A stretch of DNA of 64,000 nucleotides from Actinoallomurus iriomotensis (GTDB lineage Bacteria; Actinomycetota; Actinomycetes; Streptosporangiales; Streptosporangiaceae): contig NZ_BSTJ01000009.1 of NCBI RefSeq assembly GCF_030269445.1, positions 186,001-250,000 of the forward strand. Reading direction: 5' to 3'. Under the pieces are notes generated by a model. The model was not told where the DNA came from. It saw only the letters and a list, made by a program, of their open reading frames with translations, and ran no database searches. Positions 46,271 through 54,108 of this stretch are shown here, one piece after another (position 1 is the first letter of the stretch; the number at the start of each line of letters is the position of its first letter). A program made the position numbers and the translations under genes.

Positions 46271-48928
46271 TCAGCGGGGAGTCTCCGACGTCGGGGTCGG
46301 GGCGGCGCCGAGCGTCTGCAGCAGGTCCGCGACGGGCTGGAGCTTCTCGTACAGCAGCAGGAGGGGTTCGCCGGGGGTGGTGAGGCCGAGGGCGATGCCG
46401 ACGGCGTCCTTCAGGTCGCCGGCGGTGCGGATCCGCACGTCCGGCCGTTCCTGCGTGAGCCCGTCGATGATGAGCCTGGTCATCTCTCCGGCGCGCCGGC
46501 CCCGCAGGTCCTCGTCCTCGTACACGACGACGCGGTCGAAGGCCCGCGCGACCTCGCGCGCCGTCTCCATCACCAGGTCGTCGCACCGGTCGCCCGGCAG
46601 CGTCACGGTCGCCACGCCGTCGCGCCCCCAGACCCGTCGCACCAGCCCGCCCACTGCCGCGACCGCCGCGGGGTTGTGCGCGTAGTCCACGATGATCGGA
46701 GTCTCCTCCACGCGAAAGGAACAGCCGCGGCCCGGGTTGCACCGGTGCGGGTCGAACGTCTGCAGGCCACGGGCCACCAGGCTCATCGACACGCCGAGCG
46801 CGCGGGCGGCCGCGGCGGCGGCCAGCGCGTTGGCGACCATGTAGTCGGCCTTGCCGCCGAAGGACCCGGCGACGTCGCCGACCGGCAGCAGCGCACGGGT
46901 ACGGCCGCTCTCGGCCTCGACCAGCCAGCCGTCCTCGACGAAGTACGCGACGCCCTCGGCGCGAAGGTGCCGGGAGACGACCTCGTTCGTCCCGGACTGA
47001 GCGAAGTAACGCACCACCGGCTTGCGCCGCCGTACGGCCGGGCGGTCGGCGAAGCCCGCGACACGCGGGTCGTCGGCGTTGAGCACGATGTGGCCGCCCG
47101 GCCGGATCTCCTCGGCGACCAGCGCCTTGATCTCGACCAAGTCCTCGACCGTGTCGATGTCGTCGACGCCGAGATGGTCGTCGGTGATGTTGGTGATGAC
47201 CGCGACGTCGGCGCGGTCGTAGCCGAGCCCGCGGCGTACGATGCCGCCCCGCGCGGTCTCCAGCACGGCCGCCTCGACCGTGCGGTTGCCCAGCACCATC
47301 TGCGCCGACCGGGGACCCGACGCGTCGGCCTTGTAGATCAGCTCGTTGCCGACGTACACGCCCTCGGTCGTGCTCATGCCGACCTGGCGGCCGTCCTGGC
47401 CGAGCAGGTGCGCGACCATGCGCACGGTCGTGGTCTTGCCGTTGGTGCCGGTGACGGCGACCAGGGGGACGCGCGCGGTGGCCCCCGGCGGGTACATCTG
47501 GTCGATGATGTCGGCCGCGACGTCACGTGAACGGCCCTCGTACGGCGCGAGGTGCATGCGGAGTCCCGGCGAGGAGTTCACCTCGATCACGCCGACGCCG
47601 CTCGCCTCCGGCGGGAGCGGCGCGCCGATGTCGGGCAGCCGCAGGTCGATGCCGCACACGTCCAGGCCGACGGTCGCCGCCACCCGGCGGCACAGCCGGA
47701 TGACGTCGGGGTGCATGCGATCGGTGACGTCCTTGCTGGTGCCGCCGGTGGACAGGTTCGCGTTGCGGCGCAGGGCGACGGTCTCGCCGTCGGCCGGCAC
47801 ATGGCCCGGACTCAGGCCACGGCCGGCGAGGTGGGCCAGCTCCGTGTCGCCGAGGGCCAGGCGGGTCAGGGGTCGGTCGTGTCCCTCGCCGCGCGCCGGG
47901 TCGGTGTTGGCGCGGGCGACCAGCTCGGCGATGGTGGACCGGCCGTCGCCCGTCACACGCGCCGGGCTCAGCTCGGCGGCGGCCACGACCTGCTCGCCGA
48001 CCACGAGCACGCGGTGGTCGCGGCCCGGCACGTAGCTCTCGACGAGCACCTCCTCGCACACGGTCGCGGCCGCGCGGAAGGCGGCACTCACCTCCGCCGG
48101 GTCGGACAGCTCGATCGAGACCATCTCGCCGTGGTGGCCGGACAGCGGCTTGACCACGACCGGGCCGCCGATCTCCGTCAGGACCGCCACGGCCTCCTCG
48201 GCGGAGGTCACGATGCATCCGCTGGGCACGGGCAGCCCCGCCTCCTCCAGGAGGCGCTTGGTCAGCATCTTGTCCGCCGCCGTCTCCATTCCCACCGCCG
48301 ACGTGCGGTCGGTCATGGCCGCCCACACCATCCGGCGGTACCGCCCGTGCCCGAGCTGGAGGAGGTTCAGGTGGCCCATCCGGCGTACCGGGATGCCACG
48401 GCGGCGCGCCGCCTCGGCGAGGGCCGCGGTGCTGACGCCCAGCCGGGTCTGCCCGTACGCGGAGGCGAGGGCGGTCACCTCCGGGCCGAGGACCGCTGTG
48501 CCGCCCGCCAGCAGTTCGGTGACGGTGCGCATGGCGAGCCGCAGCAGCCGCTCCACGATCGGGTCCTCGGGCGGCTCGTCGCGCGGACACTCGAGGATGA
48601 CGTCGTAGCGCCCGGGCGCGCCCGCCCAGACCGTACGGCCGAAGAAGACCTCCCGGCCGATCATCGACGACAGCTCCAGCGTCACGTGCTCGGTGACGTG
48701 CCCGAAGTAGGTGCCGCGGGCCATCGCCTCCAGCAGGCCGCCCGGCCGTCCGGCCGAACAGTGGTGCTGGGTGAGGCCCGGCAGCAACGGCACCAGCCGG
48801 TCGGCGAAGCCGGGGAAGTCCGTGGTCTCTCGTCCGGTGAGCTCCTCGAGCTCCAGGCGGGCGATCGCCACCGGCCGCGAGACGTAGAGATTGGGACCGC
48901 CGAGCCAGCGCAGATGGTCCAGGTGCAC
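46271..48928 (-). CDS. cphA: Cyanophycin synthetase
   Basis: 885 residues, the usual CphA length. N domain with FGHVTEHVTLELSSMIG (the HxxEH element), ATP-grasp domain (GGPVVVKPLSGHHGEMVSIEL; VEVNSSPGLRMH as IEVNSSPGLRMH), and a Mur-ligase-like C domain with P-loop VAVTGTNGKTTTVRM near 490, and the motif ITNITDDHLGVDD. Polymerises Asp backbone and Arg side chains into storage cyanophycin using ATP. Lies directly downstream of cyanophycinase with 3 bp between stop and start. Confidence 0.95.
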   Translation of the reverse strand: MHLDHLRWLGGPNLYVSRPVAIARLELEELTGRETTDFPGFADRLVPLLPGLTQHHCSAGRPGGLLEAMARGTYFGHVTEHVTLELSSMIGREVFFGRTVWAGAPGRYDVILECPRDEPPEDPIVERLLRLAMRTVTELLAGGTAVLGPEVTALASAYGQTRLGVSTAALAEAARRRGIPVRRMGHLNLLQLGHGRYRRMVWAAMTDRTSAVGMETAADKMLTKRLLEEAGLPVPSGCIVTSAEEAVAVLTEIGGPVVVKPLSGHHGEMVSIELSDPAEVSAAFRAAATVCEEVLVESYVPGRDHRVLVVGEQVVAAAELSPARVTGDGRSTIAELVARANTDPARGEGHDRPLTRLALGDTELAHLAGRGLSPGHVPADGETVALRRNANLSTGGTSKDVTDRMHPDVIRLCRRVAATVGLDVCGIDLRLPDIGAPLPPEASGVGVIEVNSSPGLRMHLAPYEGRSRDVAADIIDQMYPPGATARVPLVAVTGTNGKTTTVRMVAHLLGQDGRQVGMSTTEGVYVGNELIYKADASGPRSAQMVLGNRTVEAAVLETARGGIVRRGLGYDRADVAVITNITDDHLGVDDIDTVEDLVEIKALVAEEIRPGGHIVLNADDPRVAGFADRPAVRRRKPVVRYFAQSGTNEVVSRHLRAEGVAYFVEDGWLVEAESGRTRALLPVGDVAGSFGGKADYMVANALAAAAAARALGVSMSLVARGLQTFDPHRCNPGRGCSFRVEETPIIVDYAHNPAAVAAVGGLVRRVWGRDGVATVTLPGDRCDDLVMETAREVARAFDRVVVYEDEDLRGRRAGEMTRLIIDGLTQERPDVRIRTAGDLKDAVGIALGLTTPGEPLLLLYEKLQPVADLLQTLGAAPTPTSETPR

Positions 48929-48931
48929 GGC

Positions 48932-49762
48932 TTACTCCTCTTCTTCCCGTGTTGGGCCGAACCACGGTTTGCGCTGCTCCAGGTCGAAACAGCAGCCGGC
49001 CGGAAGGAGATGCAGACGAACGTCGAACAGCGCCATCGGGTCGTTCGCGGCATGGTCCTGCGCGACGGTGGCCCGATCGGCGTCCACGACGGTGACCACG
49101 CCGCGGCCGATCACCTCGAAACGATCGCCGTCGACGACGATCGCGGTGTCCTCGTCGATGCCGACGCCGAGGTAACGCACGTCGAGGGCGATGCCGCTGA
49201 GCAGCCGTGGCAGCCGGCCGCGTTCGGCGAAATGCATGTCGATCAGGACGTTGCCGAGCAGGTCGAGCCCCGGTCCGATGCGTACCGACGACGTCGTGAC
49301 CGTCCCTCCGTCACCGCCGAGGATCATCCAGCGGCCCAGCGCGGTGGCGCCCGCGCTGGTGCCGGCGATCACGAGGCCGTCCTCGTGGAGCCGGCGGTGG
49401 AGGAGGACGTTGGTCTTGGAACCGACGAGCATGCTGAGCCGTGACTGGTCGCCCCCGCTGATCAGCACGCCGGTCGCCTGCTCCAGCATGGTGAGCGAGG
49501 CGGGGTCGTCGGCGGTCGTGCGCCCGATGAGCCGCAGCTCCGTCACGGACGGGACCCCGAGGCGGCGGAAGACCGTGGTGTACTCGGCGGTGACCTGCTC
49601 GGGGACGCCGGTGGCCGTGGTCACCACGACGATGCGTGAGCGACGTGCGCCGGAGAGGCTGACGAACTCCTTGAGCGGTCCGGTGCCGCAGGTGCGGTTC
49701 TCCCTGCCGCCGATGACCAGGAGCCGGCCGCTGCCGACGCTCCCCCCCGTTATGTCGGTCAC
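48932..49762 (-). CDS. cphB: Cyanophycinase
   Basis: 276 residues from GTG 49762, possibly leaderless since TAGCTA lies just upstream and no ribosome site is seen. S51 peptidase features: RLLVIGGREN, GVLISGGDQSRL, nucleophile elbow IAGTSAGATALG (Ser), and DERGxGxxL-type FAERGRLPRLLSGI. Cleaves cyanophycin to beta-Asp-Arg dipeptides. First gene of the cphBA operon. Confidence 0.93.
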   Translation of the reverse strand: MTDITGGSVGSGRLLVIGGRENRTCGTGPLKEFVSLSGARRSRIVVVTTATGVPEQVTAEYTTVFRRLGVPSVTELRLIGRTTADDPASLTMLEQATGVLISGGDQSRLSMLVGSKTNVLLHRRLHEDGLVIAGTSAGATALGRWMILGGDGGTVTTSSVRIGPGLDLLGNVLIDMHFAERGRLPRLLSGIALDVRYLGVGIDEDTAIVVDGDRFEVIGRGVVTVVDADRATVAQDHAANDPMALFDVRLHLLPAGCCFDLEQRKPWFGPTREEEE

Positions 49763-49780
49763 GACAGCTAGCTACCCTCT

Positions 49781-49810
49781 TGTCACAGCAAGTAGTCGCC
49801 GGCTGTGACA
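49781..49810. promoter_or_regulatory. Inverted repeat in the cphBA promoter region
   Basis: TGTCACAGC (49781-49789) and GCTGTGACA (49802-49810) form a perfect 9-bp inverted repeat with a 12-bp spacer, 19 bp upstream of the cphB start. It could be an operator for a Crp- or GntR-like regulator (the arms resemble TGTGAC half sites). Confidence 0.55.
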
Positions 49811-50144
49811 CCGGGCATGGTGCGGTTTTCTTGGCCAATTGTCGGCCGAAGCGGGTGATTCTCTGGGGGGTATGGTCCGGCTTCGTGCGGTGCGGGGAAG
49901 CCTTTTGAGATACCGGCTGGTATTTCAGTTTGCGCTATCCATGAGGCGACGGTCCCCTTACTTGAACGATGTCAGTGAACCAACGCTCCGCTCCGTGCGT
50001 CTAAGGGACGCGTGATTCCTGAGATCATGGAGGTGGCCGCAGGGACCTAAGGGGAAAAGGCGGCGTGGTAACCCTCTGAGAGGCACACTCACTCCGAAGT
50101 GGAGCGAATGGGGGCGGACGGCCCAGTTCGTTTTGGAGGTGCCC
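49811..50144. other. Intergenic stretch between cphB and cyclase paralog 2
   Basis: About 330 bp, partly AT-rich (tttgagataccggctggtat). Holds the divergent promoters; no further gene or RNA identified. Confidence 0.5.
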
Positions 50145-50822
50145 ATGTCGTGCACGAACGGTTTCGGCAACGTTCGTCTTATGTACCGTCTGGTCCTGGC
50201 GGTCGATGTCGAGAAGTACAGCGCGCGTGACGCGCGAGAACAGCTACGGGCGCAGGAGGAGCTGAAACGCATCCTCAATGTCGCCGCCGAGAACGCCGGG
50301 CTCGACCGGCGCCACTGGTACGAGCAGGTGAGCGGCGACGGTGAGCTGGTGGTCCTGCCCGAGGACGTGGACGTCTCCGCCGTCGTCGGGGACTTCACTC
50401 GCCAGCTCGAAACGGTCCTCGGCGAGGTCAACCGCAAGGTCGTGGGCGGAAGGCGCCTGCGGCTGCGGGTCGCGATACACCACGGCACTCTGACGCCCGG
50501 CCCGTTCGGCCCCGCGGGCGACGCGCCGATCGTGGTCAGCCGGCTCCTCGACGCCAAGCCGCTGCGCCGGCTCCTGGCCGACCAGCAGGACCGCGACCTC
50601 GCCCTCATCGTCTCGCAGAGCCTCTACCAGGACGTTGTCCGCACCGGGTTCTGCTCGCTCGACCCCGAGGAGTTCCAGCCCGTACGCGTGAACGCCAAGG
50701 GTGTCCAGTACCACGGCTTCGTCCGGCGTCCCGACCAGGTACGAGTGGCTCCGGCGACGGCGCTGCGATCGGTCAGCGGAGGCGGCGCGGAGCTCGTCGC
50801 CCTGCCCGGCGGTCGCGCCTGA
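50145..50822 (+). CDS. Class III nucleotide-cyclase-fold protein, paralog 2
   Basis: 225 residues from ATG 50145 (GGAGG 5 nt upstream; TTG 50133 possible). The cyclase homology domain fills the protein: LVLAVDVEKYSA (first Asp, D21), HWYEQVSGDGELVVLPEDVD (second Asp, D65; Gln61 at the Lys position), LRLRVAIHHGTLTPGPFGPA, SRLLDAKPLRRLL. Same residues and gaps as paralog 1 at 29712, minus its tail. Stand-alone gene with no partner in line. Confidence 0.7.
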   Translation: MSCTNGFGNVRLMYRLVLAVDVEKYSARDAREQLRAQEELKRILNVAAENAGLDRRHWYEQVSGDGELVVLPEDVDVSAVVGDFTRQLETVLGEVNRKVVGGRRLRLRVAIHHGTLTPGPFGPAGDAPIVVSRLLDAKPLRRLLADQQDRDLALIVSQSLYQDVVRTGFCSLDPEEFQPVRVNAKGVQYHGFVRRPDQVRVAPATALRSVSGGGAELVALPGGRA

Positions 50823-51212
50823 CCCGTCCACGTCATCCCCCGCGCGGCCTCCGCTCACCGGTTCCTCCACGTCCCCGGTCGGTCGCCGCCCGCGCGCCGT
50901 CGCGGCCCGGGCGGCCGCCGGCCGTTTCTTGAATGATCGCACTCATGGGCGAGATGACCTGGAACGGATTCTTGTGGGGATTTTCTAATTGGGCGGTGAC
51001 TGGTGATTTGAGGTGAATGTCGGTGCGCCAGGGACGTCACGTACCTGTCCGGTGGCGGCGTTCCCGGACGTCGGCGCTCACCCGGCGAGGCCGCCGGGCA
51101 TCTGACGAACCGGCGTGACGGTCGCCGGCCGTCACTGTGAGCCACCTTCCCTCCGTCCGATTGACGATCGGCGATCTTCACCGGCAAGGTTCCGGAGTGC
51201 ACGACCGCCGCC
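50823..51212. other. Intergenic stretch with small hairpin
   Basis: 390 bp. A hairpin GTGACGG/CCGTCAC lies near 51114-51134. A 23-codon Trp-rich frame at 50945-51016 lacks a ribosome site and is not called as a gene. Confidence 0.45.
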
Positions 51213-51887
51213 TTGGAAGAGCGAGAGAAGCTGACCCAGGACCCCCGGGCCCGGCCGGACGAGTGGCCGTCCCCTCCGCCTGTGTTCCCCGCGCGCGGTA
51301 ACGGGCGCCGGAGTCCGGGCGAGGCGTGGGTGTTCGCCCGGACCGCCGGCGCGGGCGGGCTCGGTCACACCGGCTGGGCGTTCAAGATGCCCGGGGACGA
51401 CACCTACATGTTCGGCGCCACCGAGTCCGTGCCCGTGGACCGGCGCCAGAACGGCAGCCGCGGCAGGGCCGTGATCCGCCGGGGCAGGGAGAACGGCACC
51501 TGGGTCCTGACCGGAACCCGCGACCAGATGCTGCGGACCTTCCGGAACCCGGCCGCCGACCCGGAGGTCGCCGCGACCACGCCCTGGGCCAAGCCGTACG
51601 ACAAGTACCGGTGCCAGTCGACCACCGTCGCGATCGCCGCCGCGGCCACGATCGCCGTCGCCGCGAGCAGGAACGCCGGCTACCTCCTCGTCTTCAACAA
51701 CTGCCTCGGCAACACGATCAAGATCCTGCGCGCCTACGGCGCGATCCGGCTCCCCGCGGCGACGTACCTTCGCGCCCTGCCGAACAACTGGTTCAACGGC
51801 CTGACCGACCCCTGGGGCCCGATCCAGGACCTGGGCCGCACCGACGGCCGGCCGGCCGCCCTCCCGAACCCCGCCGCCCCCATCTAG
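51213..51887 (+). CDS. Hypothetical protein, possible permuted papain-fold
   Basis: 224 residues from TTG 51213; start uncertain because no ribosome site is visible. Conserved-looking blocks: GEAWVFARTAGAGGLGHTGW (His), MLRTFRNPAADPEVAAT, and after a helix VFNNCLGNTIKILRAYGA (Cys), LPNNWFNGLTDP. A His-before-Cys order with NC.....L is the pattern of permuted NlpC/P60 or LRAT-like enzymes; the match is by eye only. Ends in a Pro-rich tail. Confidence 0.55.
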   Translation: MEEREKLTQDPRARPDEWPSPPPVFPARGNGRRSPGEAWVFARTAGAGGLGHTGWAFKMPGDDTYMFGATESVPVDRRQNGSRGRAVIRRGRENGTWVLTGTRDQMLRTFRNPAADPEVAATTPWAKPYDKYRCQSTTVAIAAAATIAVAASRNAGYLLVFNNCLGNTIKILRAYGAIRLPAATYLRALPNNWFNGLTDPWGPIQDLGRTDGRPAALPNPAAPI

Positions 51888-51964
51888 TCGCCGAGCGGCG
51901 CACCACCGCGTCCAAGGAGCGGCCCCAGTCGCATCGCCACCCTGGCCGGGCGGCGCATTCGGCG

Positions 51965-52768
51965 CTACGCGGGACCGGGAACCTCCAGGCGGGACTCCGG
52001 CACCTCGCCGATGTTGTAGTACAGCTGGTTGCGATCGGCCGGATAGACCGTGACGGTGAACCGCATCGGCTCGCCGGTCGTGGCGTACACGGTGCGGGAG
52101 AGTTCGATCAGGCTGACGCTCGCGTTGTCCGGTAGGCCGAAGAACACCGACTCCTGCTGGTCGGGCGGGCGCGCGGCGATGAGGTCCTGGTAGCCCGCCT
52201 GCGTGAGCCCCAGCGAGCTCTGAAGGTACTTGACCACCCCCTCCTCGACATCGGCGGCGTCGACGAGGCGTTCGGCGCCCCGGGTGACGAACGCCATGGG
52301 ATAGAACGACGTCTGCAGCGACCACGGGTCGTCGTCGATGAAGCGCTGCTGATAGCGGGTGACCACCCGTGTGCCCTCGTCGAGCTGGAGCTGGCGGGCG
52401 ACGAGGCCGGCGGCCTTGCGGATCTCCACGCGCGGGTCGGAGGTGCTCGGCCGGCGGTTCTGGACGCGGGCGCTCGCGACGTACGCGCCGCCCTCGTCGT
52501 CGTCGCCGTTCCCGAAGCCGTGCCGCGGGGACAGTTCGACGGCGAACGGAGTGATCTTCCGGGACACGAAGGTGCCGCGGCCCGGCTGGGCGAGGACGAG
52601 CTGCCGCTGGGTCAGCCACTTGATCGCGTCGCGCACGGTGTTGCGCGACGCGTCGTACTCGACCTGCAGCTCCAGCTCGGTCGGGAGCTGCGAGCCCCGG
52701 GGGATCTCGCCGCTGTCGATCTTCTTGATCAGGTCGTCGGCGATCGTGCGCCACTTGGACCCTGCCAT
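51965..52768 (-). CDS. GntR family regulator with UTRA ligand domain
   Basis: 267 residues from ATG 52768 (GAGGAG 5 nt upstream; GTG 52774 and ATG 52771 also possible). Winged helix WRTIADDLIKKIDSGEIPRG, YDASRNTVRDAIKWLTQRQL, GRGTFVSRK. UTRA domain: TRVVTRYQQRFIDDDPWSLQ, YPADRNQLYYNIGEV. HutC-subfamily layout. Ligand unknown. Confidence 0.9.
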   Translation of the reverse strand: MAGSKWRTIADDLIKKIDSGEIPRGSQLPTELELQVEYDASRNTVRDAIKWLTQRQLVLAQPGRGTFVSRKITPFAVELSPRHGFGNGDDDEGGAYVASARVQNRRPSTSDPRVEIRKAAGLVARQLQLDEGTRVVTRYQQRFIDDDPWSLQTSFYPMAFVTRGAERLVDAADVEEGVVKYLQSSLGLTQAGYQDLIAARPPDQQESVFFGLPDNASVSLIELSRTVYATTGEPMRFTVTVYPADRNQLYYNIGEVPESRLEVPGPA

Positions 52769-52838
52769 CATCACTCCTCGAACCGCCCGGCCACCTCATA
52801 TTGGCCAGACGGATCAACCCGGTCAAACACGGTTAATG

Positions 52839-52864
52839 ATTCCGTTTAGGGGTATTGACGGAAT
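52839..52864. promoter_or_regulatory. Inverted repeat upstream of the GntR gene
   Basis: ATTCCGT (52839-52845) and ACGGAAT (52858-52864) are 7-bp inverted arms; a third copy ATTCC lies at about 52875. It may be the GntR operator or control the plus-strand genes at 53022. Confidence 0.45.
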
Positions 52865-53021
52865 GGTTGGGATGATTCCATCCTACCAATGTTGATCACG
52901 TCGTAAGGGCGATACGGCAGAGTCGCCAGGTCGCCACCGGCCCGCGGTGTTCCGCCGGGCCCGTCAGGGGGCGGATGGCAAAACCCGCACCTCGGTGCGG
53001 TGCGAGCGAGAGGGAAAGCTC

Positions 53022-53243
53022 GTGCACTGGTTCGACTCGGCAAGTATGGTCCTGCTCGTCGTCGCGGTCGCCGTTTTCGGCACGACCGTCAACCTGCTCT
53101 GGGGCTTCATCAGGTCCAGCAGCCGCGACCCGCTGACCCCGTACGCCCCGGACGAGCGTTCGGCGCGCGCCCGGCGGTGGGCCGGGGTCTACGTCCGGCG
53201 GCCGCAGCCGCAGGACGCCCCGCTGGACCGGAACGCCGCGTAG
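53022..53243 (+). CDS. Small single-pass membrane protein
   Basis: 73 residues from GTG 53022 (GAGAGGGAAAG upstream). One helix MVLLVVAVAVFGTTVNLLWGF, then a basic cytoplasmic tail. It precedes the cyclase-fold gene at 53353 by 109 bp and may be its membrane partner (inference). Confidence 0.55.
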   Translation: MHWFDSASMVLLVVAVAVFGTTVNLLWGFIRSSSRDPLTPYAPDERSARARRWAGVYVRRPQPQDAPLDRNAA

Positions 53244-53352
53244 GCGTTCCCGGACCCGTCTCTCCCTGCCCCTCACGTCCTCGTCGTGAGGGGCAGGCCG
53301 TTGCCCGGCGCGGAGCGGTGACGCCCGCTCGCCGAGAGGAGGACCGATCTCG

Positions 53353-54108
53353 ATGGAAACCCCTCGCGCCCGCGCGTCCGGCCTCGTCCGGTCCGCCTCG
53401 TACGCCCGTGTCGCCGCCGCGGCGGGCATGGGCAGGGCGATGGGCCGCCTGTCCGCCCGGGTGCTGCGCCCGCGCCCGTACGCCCCGGAGGGAGCGCTGC
53501 AGTGCGCGGTCGTGGCGTTCGACATCGCCGGTTTCGGCGACCGGCGGCGCGACGACGAGGTGCAGCTCTACGTACGGGCCGGGCTGTACCGCATCCTCGA
53601 GGAGGCGTTCGAGGACACCGGGGTGCCGTGGCGTGGGTGTCACCGGGAGGACCGGGGTGACGGCGTCCTCATCGTCGTGCCCGCGCTGGTCGCCACCGAG
53701 CTGCTCATCTCGCCGCTCACCGAGCGCGTACGCGCGGGGCTGCGCCGGCACAACAAGCTCTCCAGCGAACCCGCGCAGATCCGGCTGCGGATGGCACTGC
53801 ACGCCGGCCACGTCCACTTCGACCCGTACGGGGTGGCCGGGCGGACGCTGGTGCACGCGTTCCGGCTGCTGGAGGCGCCCGCGTTCAAGACCGCCTTCGC
53901 CGCCACGGGCCGCGAGCTCGGCTGTGTGGTCTCCGACCGGCTGTACGACGACGTGATCCGGCACGGGCCGGGACTGATCGACCCGGACCTCTACGACGCG
54001 ATCAGCGTGTCGGTGAAGGAGACCGAGACCCGCGCGTGGGTGCACTTCCCGCCCGGAGCGGTCCGGTCGGCGCTGAACGCCTGGCCGCACGTCGTGGCAG
54101 GCGCCTGA
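53353..54108 (+). CDS. Class III nucleotide-cyclase-fold protein, paralog 3
   Basis: 251 residues from ATG 53353. Extended N terminus, then a cyclase domain from about 48: CAVVAFDIAGFGDR (first Asp D57), CHREDRGDGVLIVVP (second Asp D103), IRLRMALHAGHVHFDPYGVA, HAFRLLEAPAFK (Arg kept). The Lys position is Glu99, as in guanylate cyclases, and the Asn before the Arg is absent. It is more divergent than paralogs 1 and 2 but aligns through all motifs. Stop abuts the convergent sigma gene. Confidence 0.72.
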   Translation: METPRARASGLVRSASYARVAAAAGMGRAMGRLSARVLRPRPYAPEGALQCAVVAFDIAGFGDRRRDDEVQLYVRAGLYRILEEAFEDTGVPWRGCHREDRGDGVLIVVPALVATELLISPLTERVRAGLRRHNKLSSEPAQIRLRMALHAGHVHFDPYGVAGRTLVHAFRLLEAPAFKTAFAATGRELGCVVSDRLYDDVIRHGPGLIDPDLYDAISVSVKETETRAWVHFPPGAVRSALNAWPHVVAGA

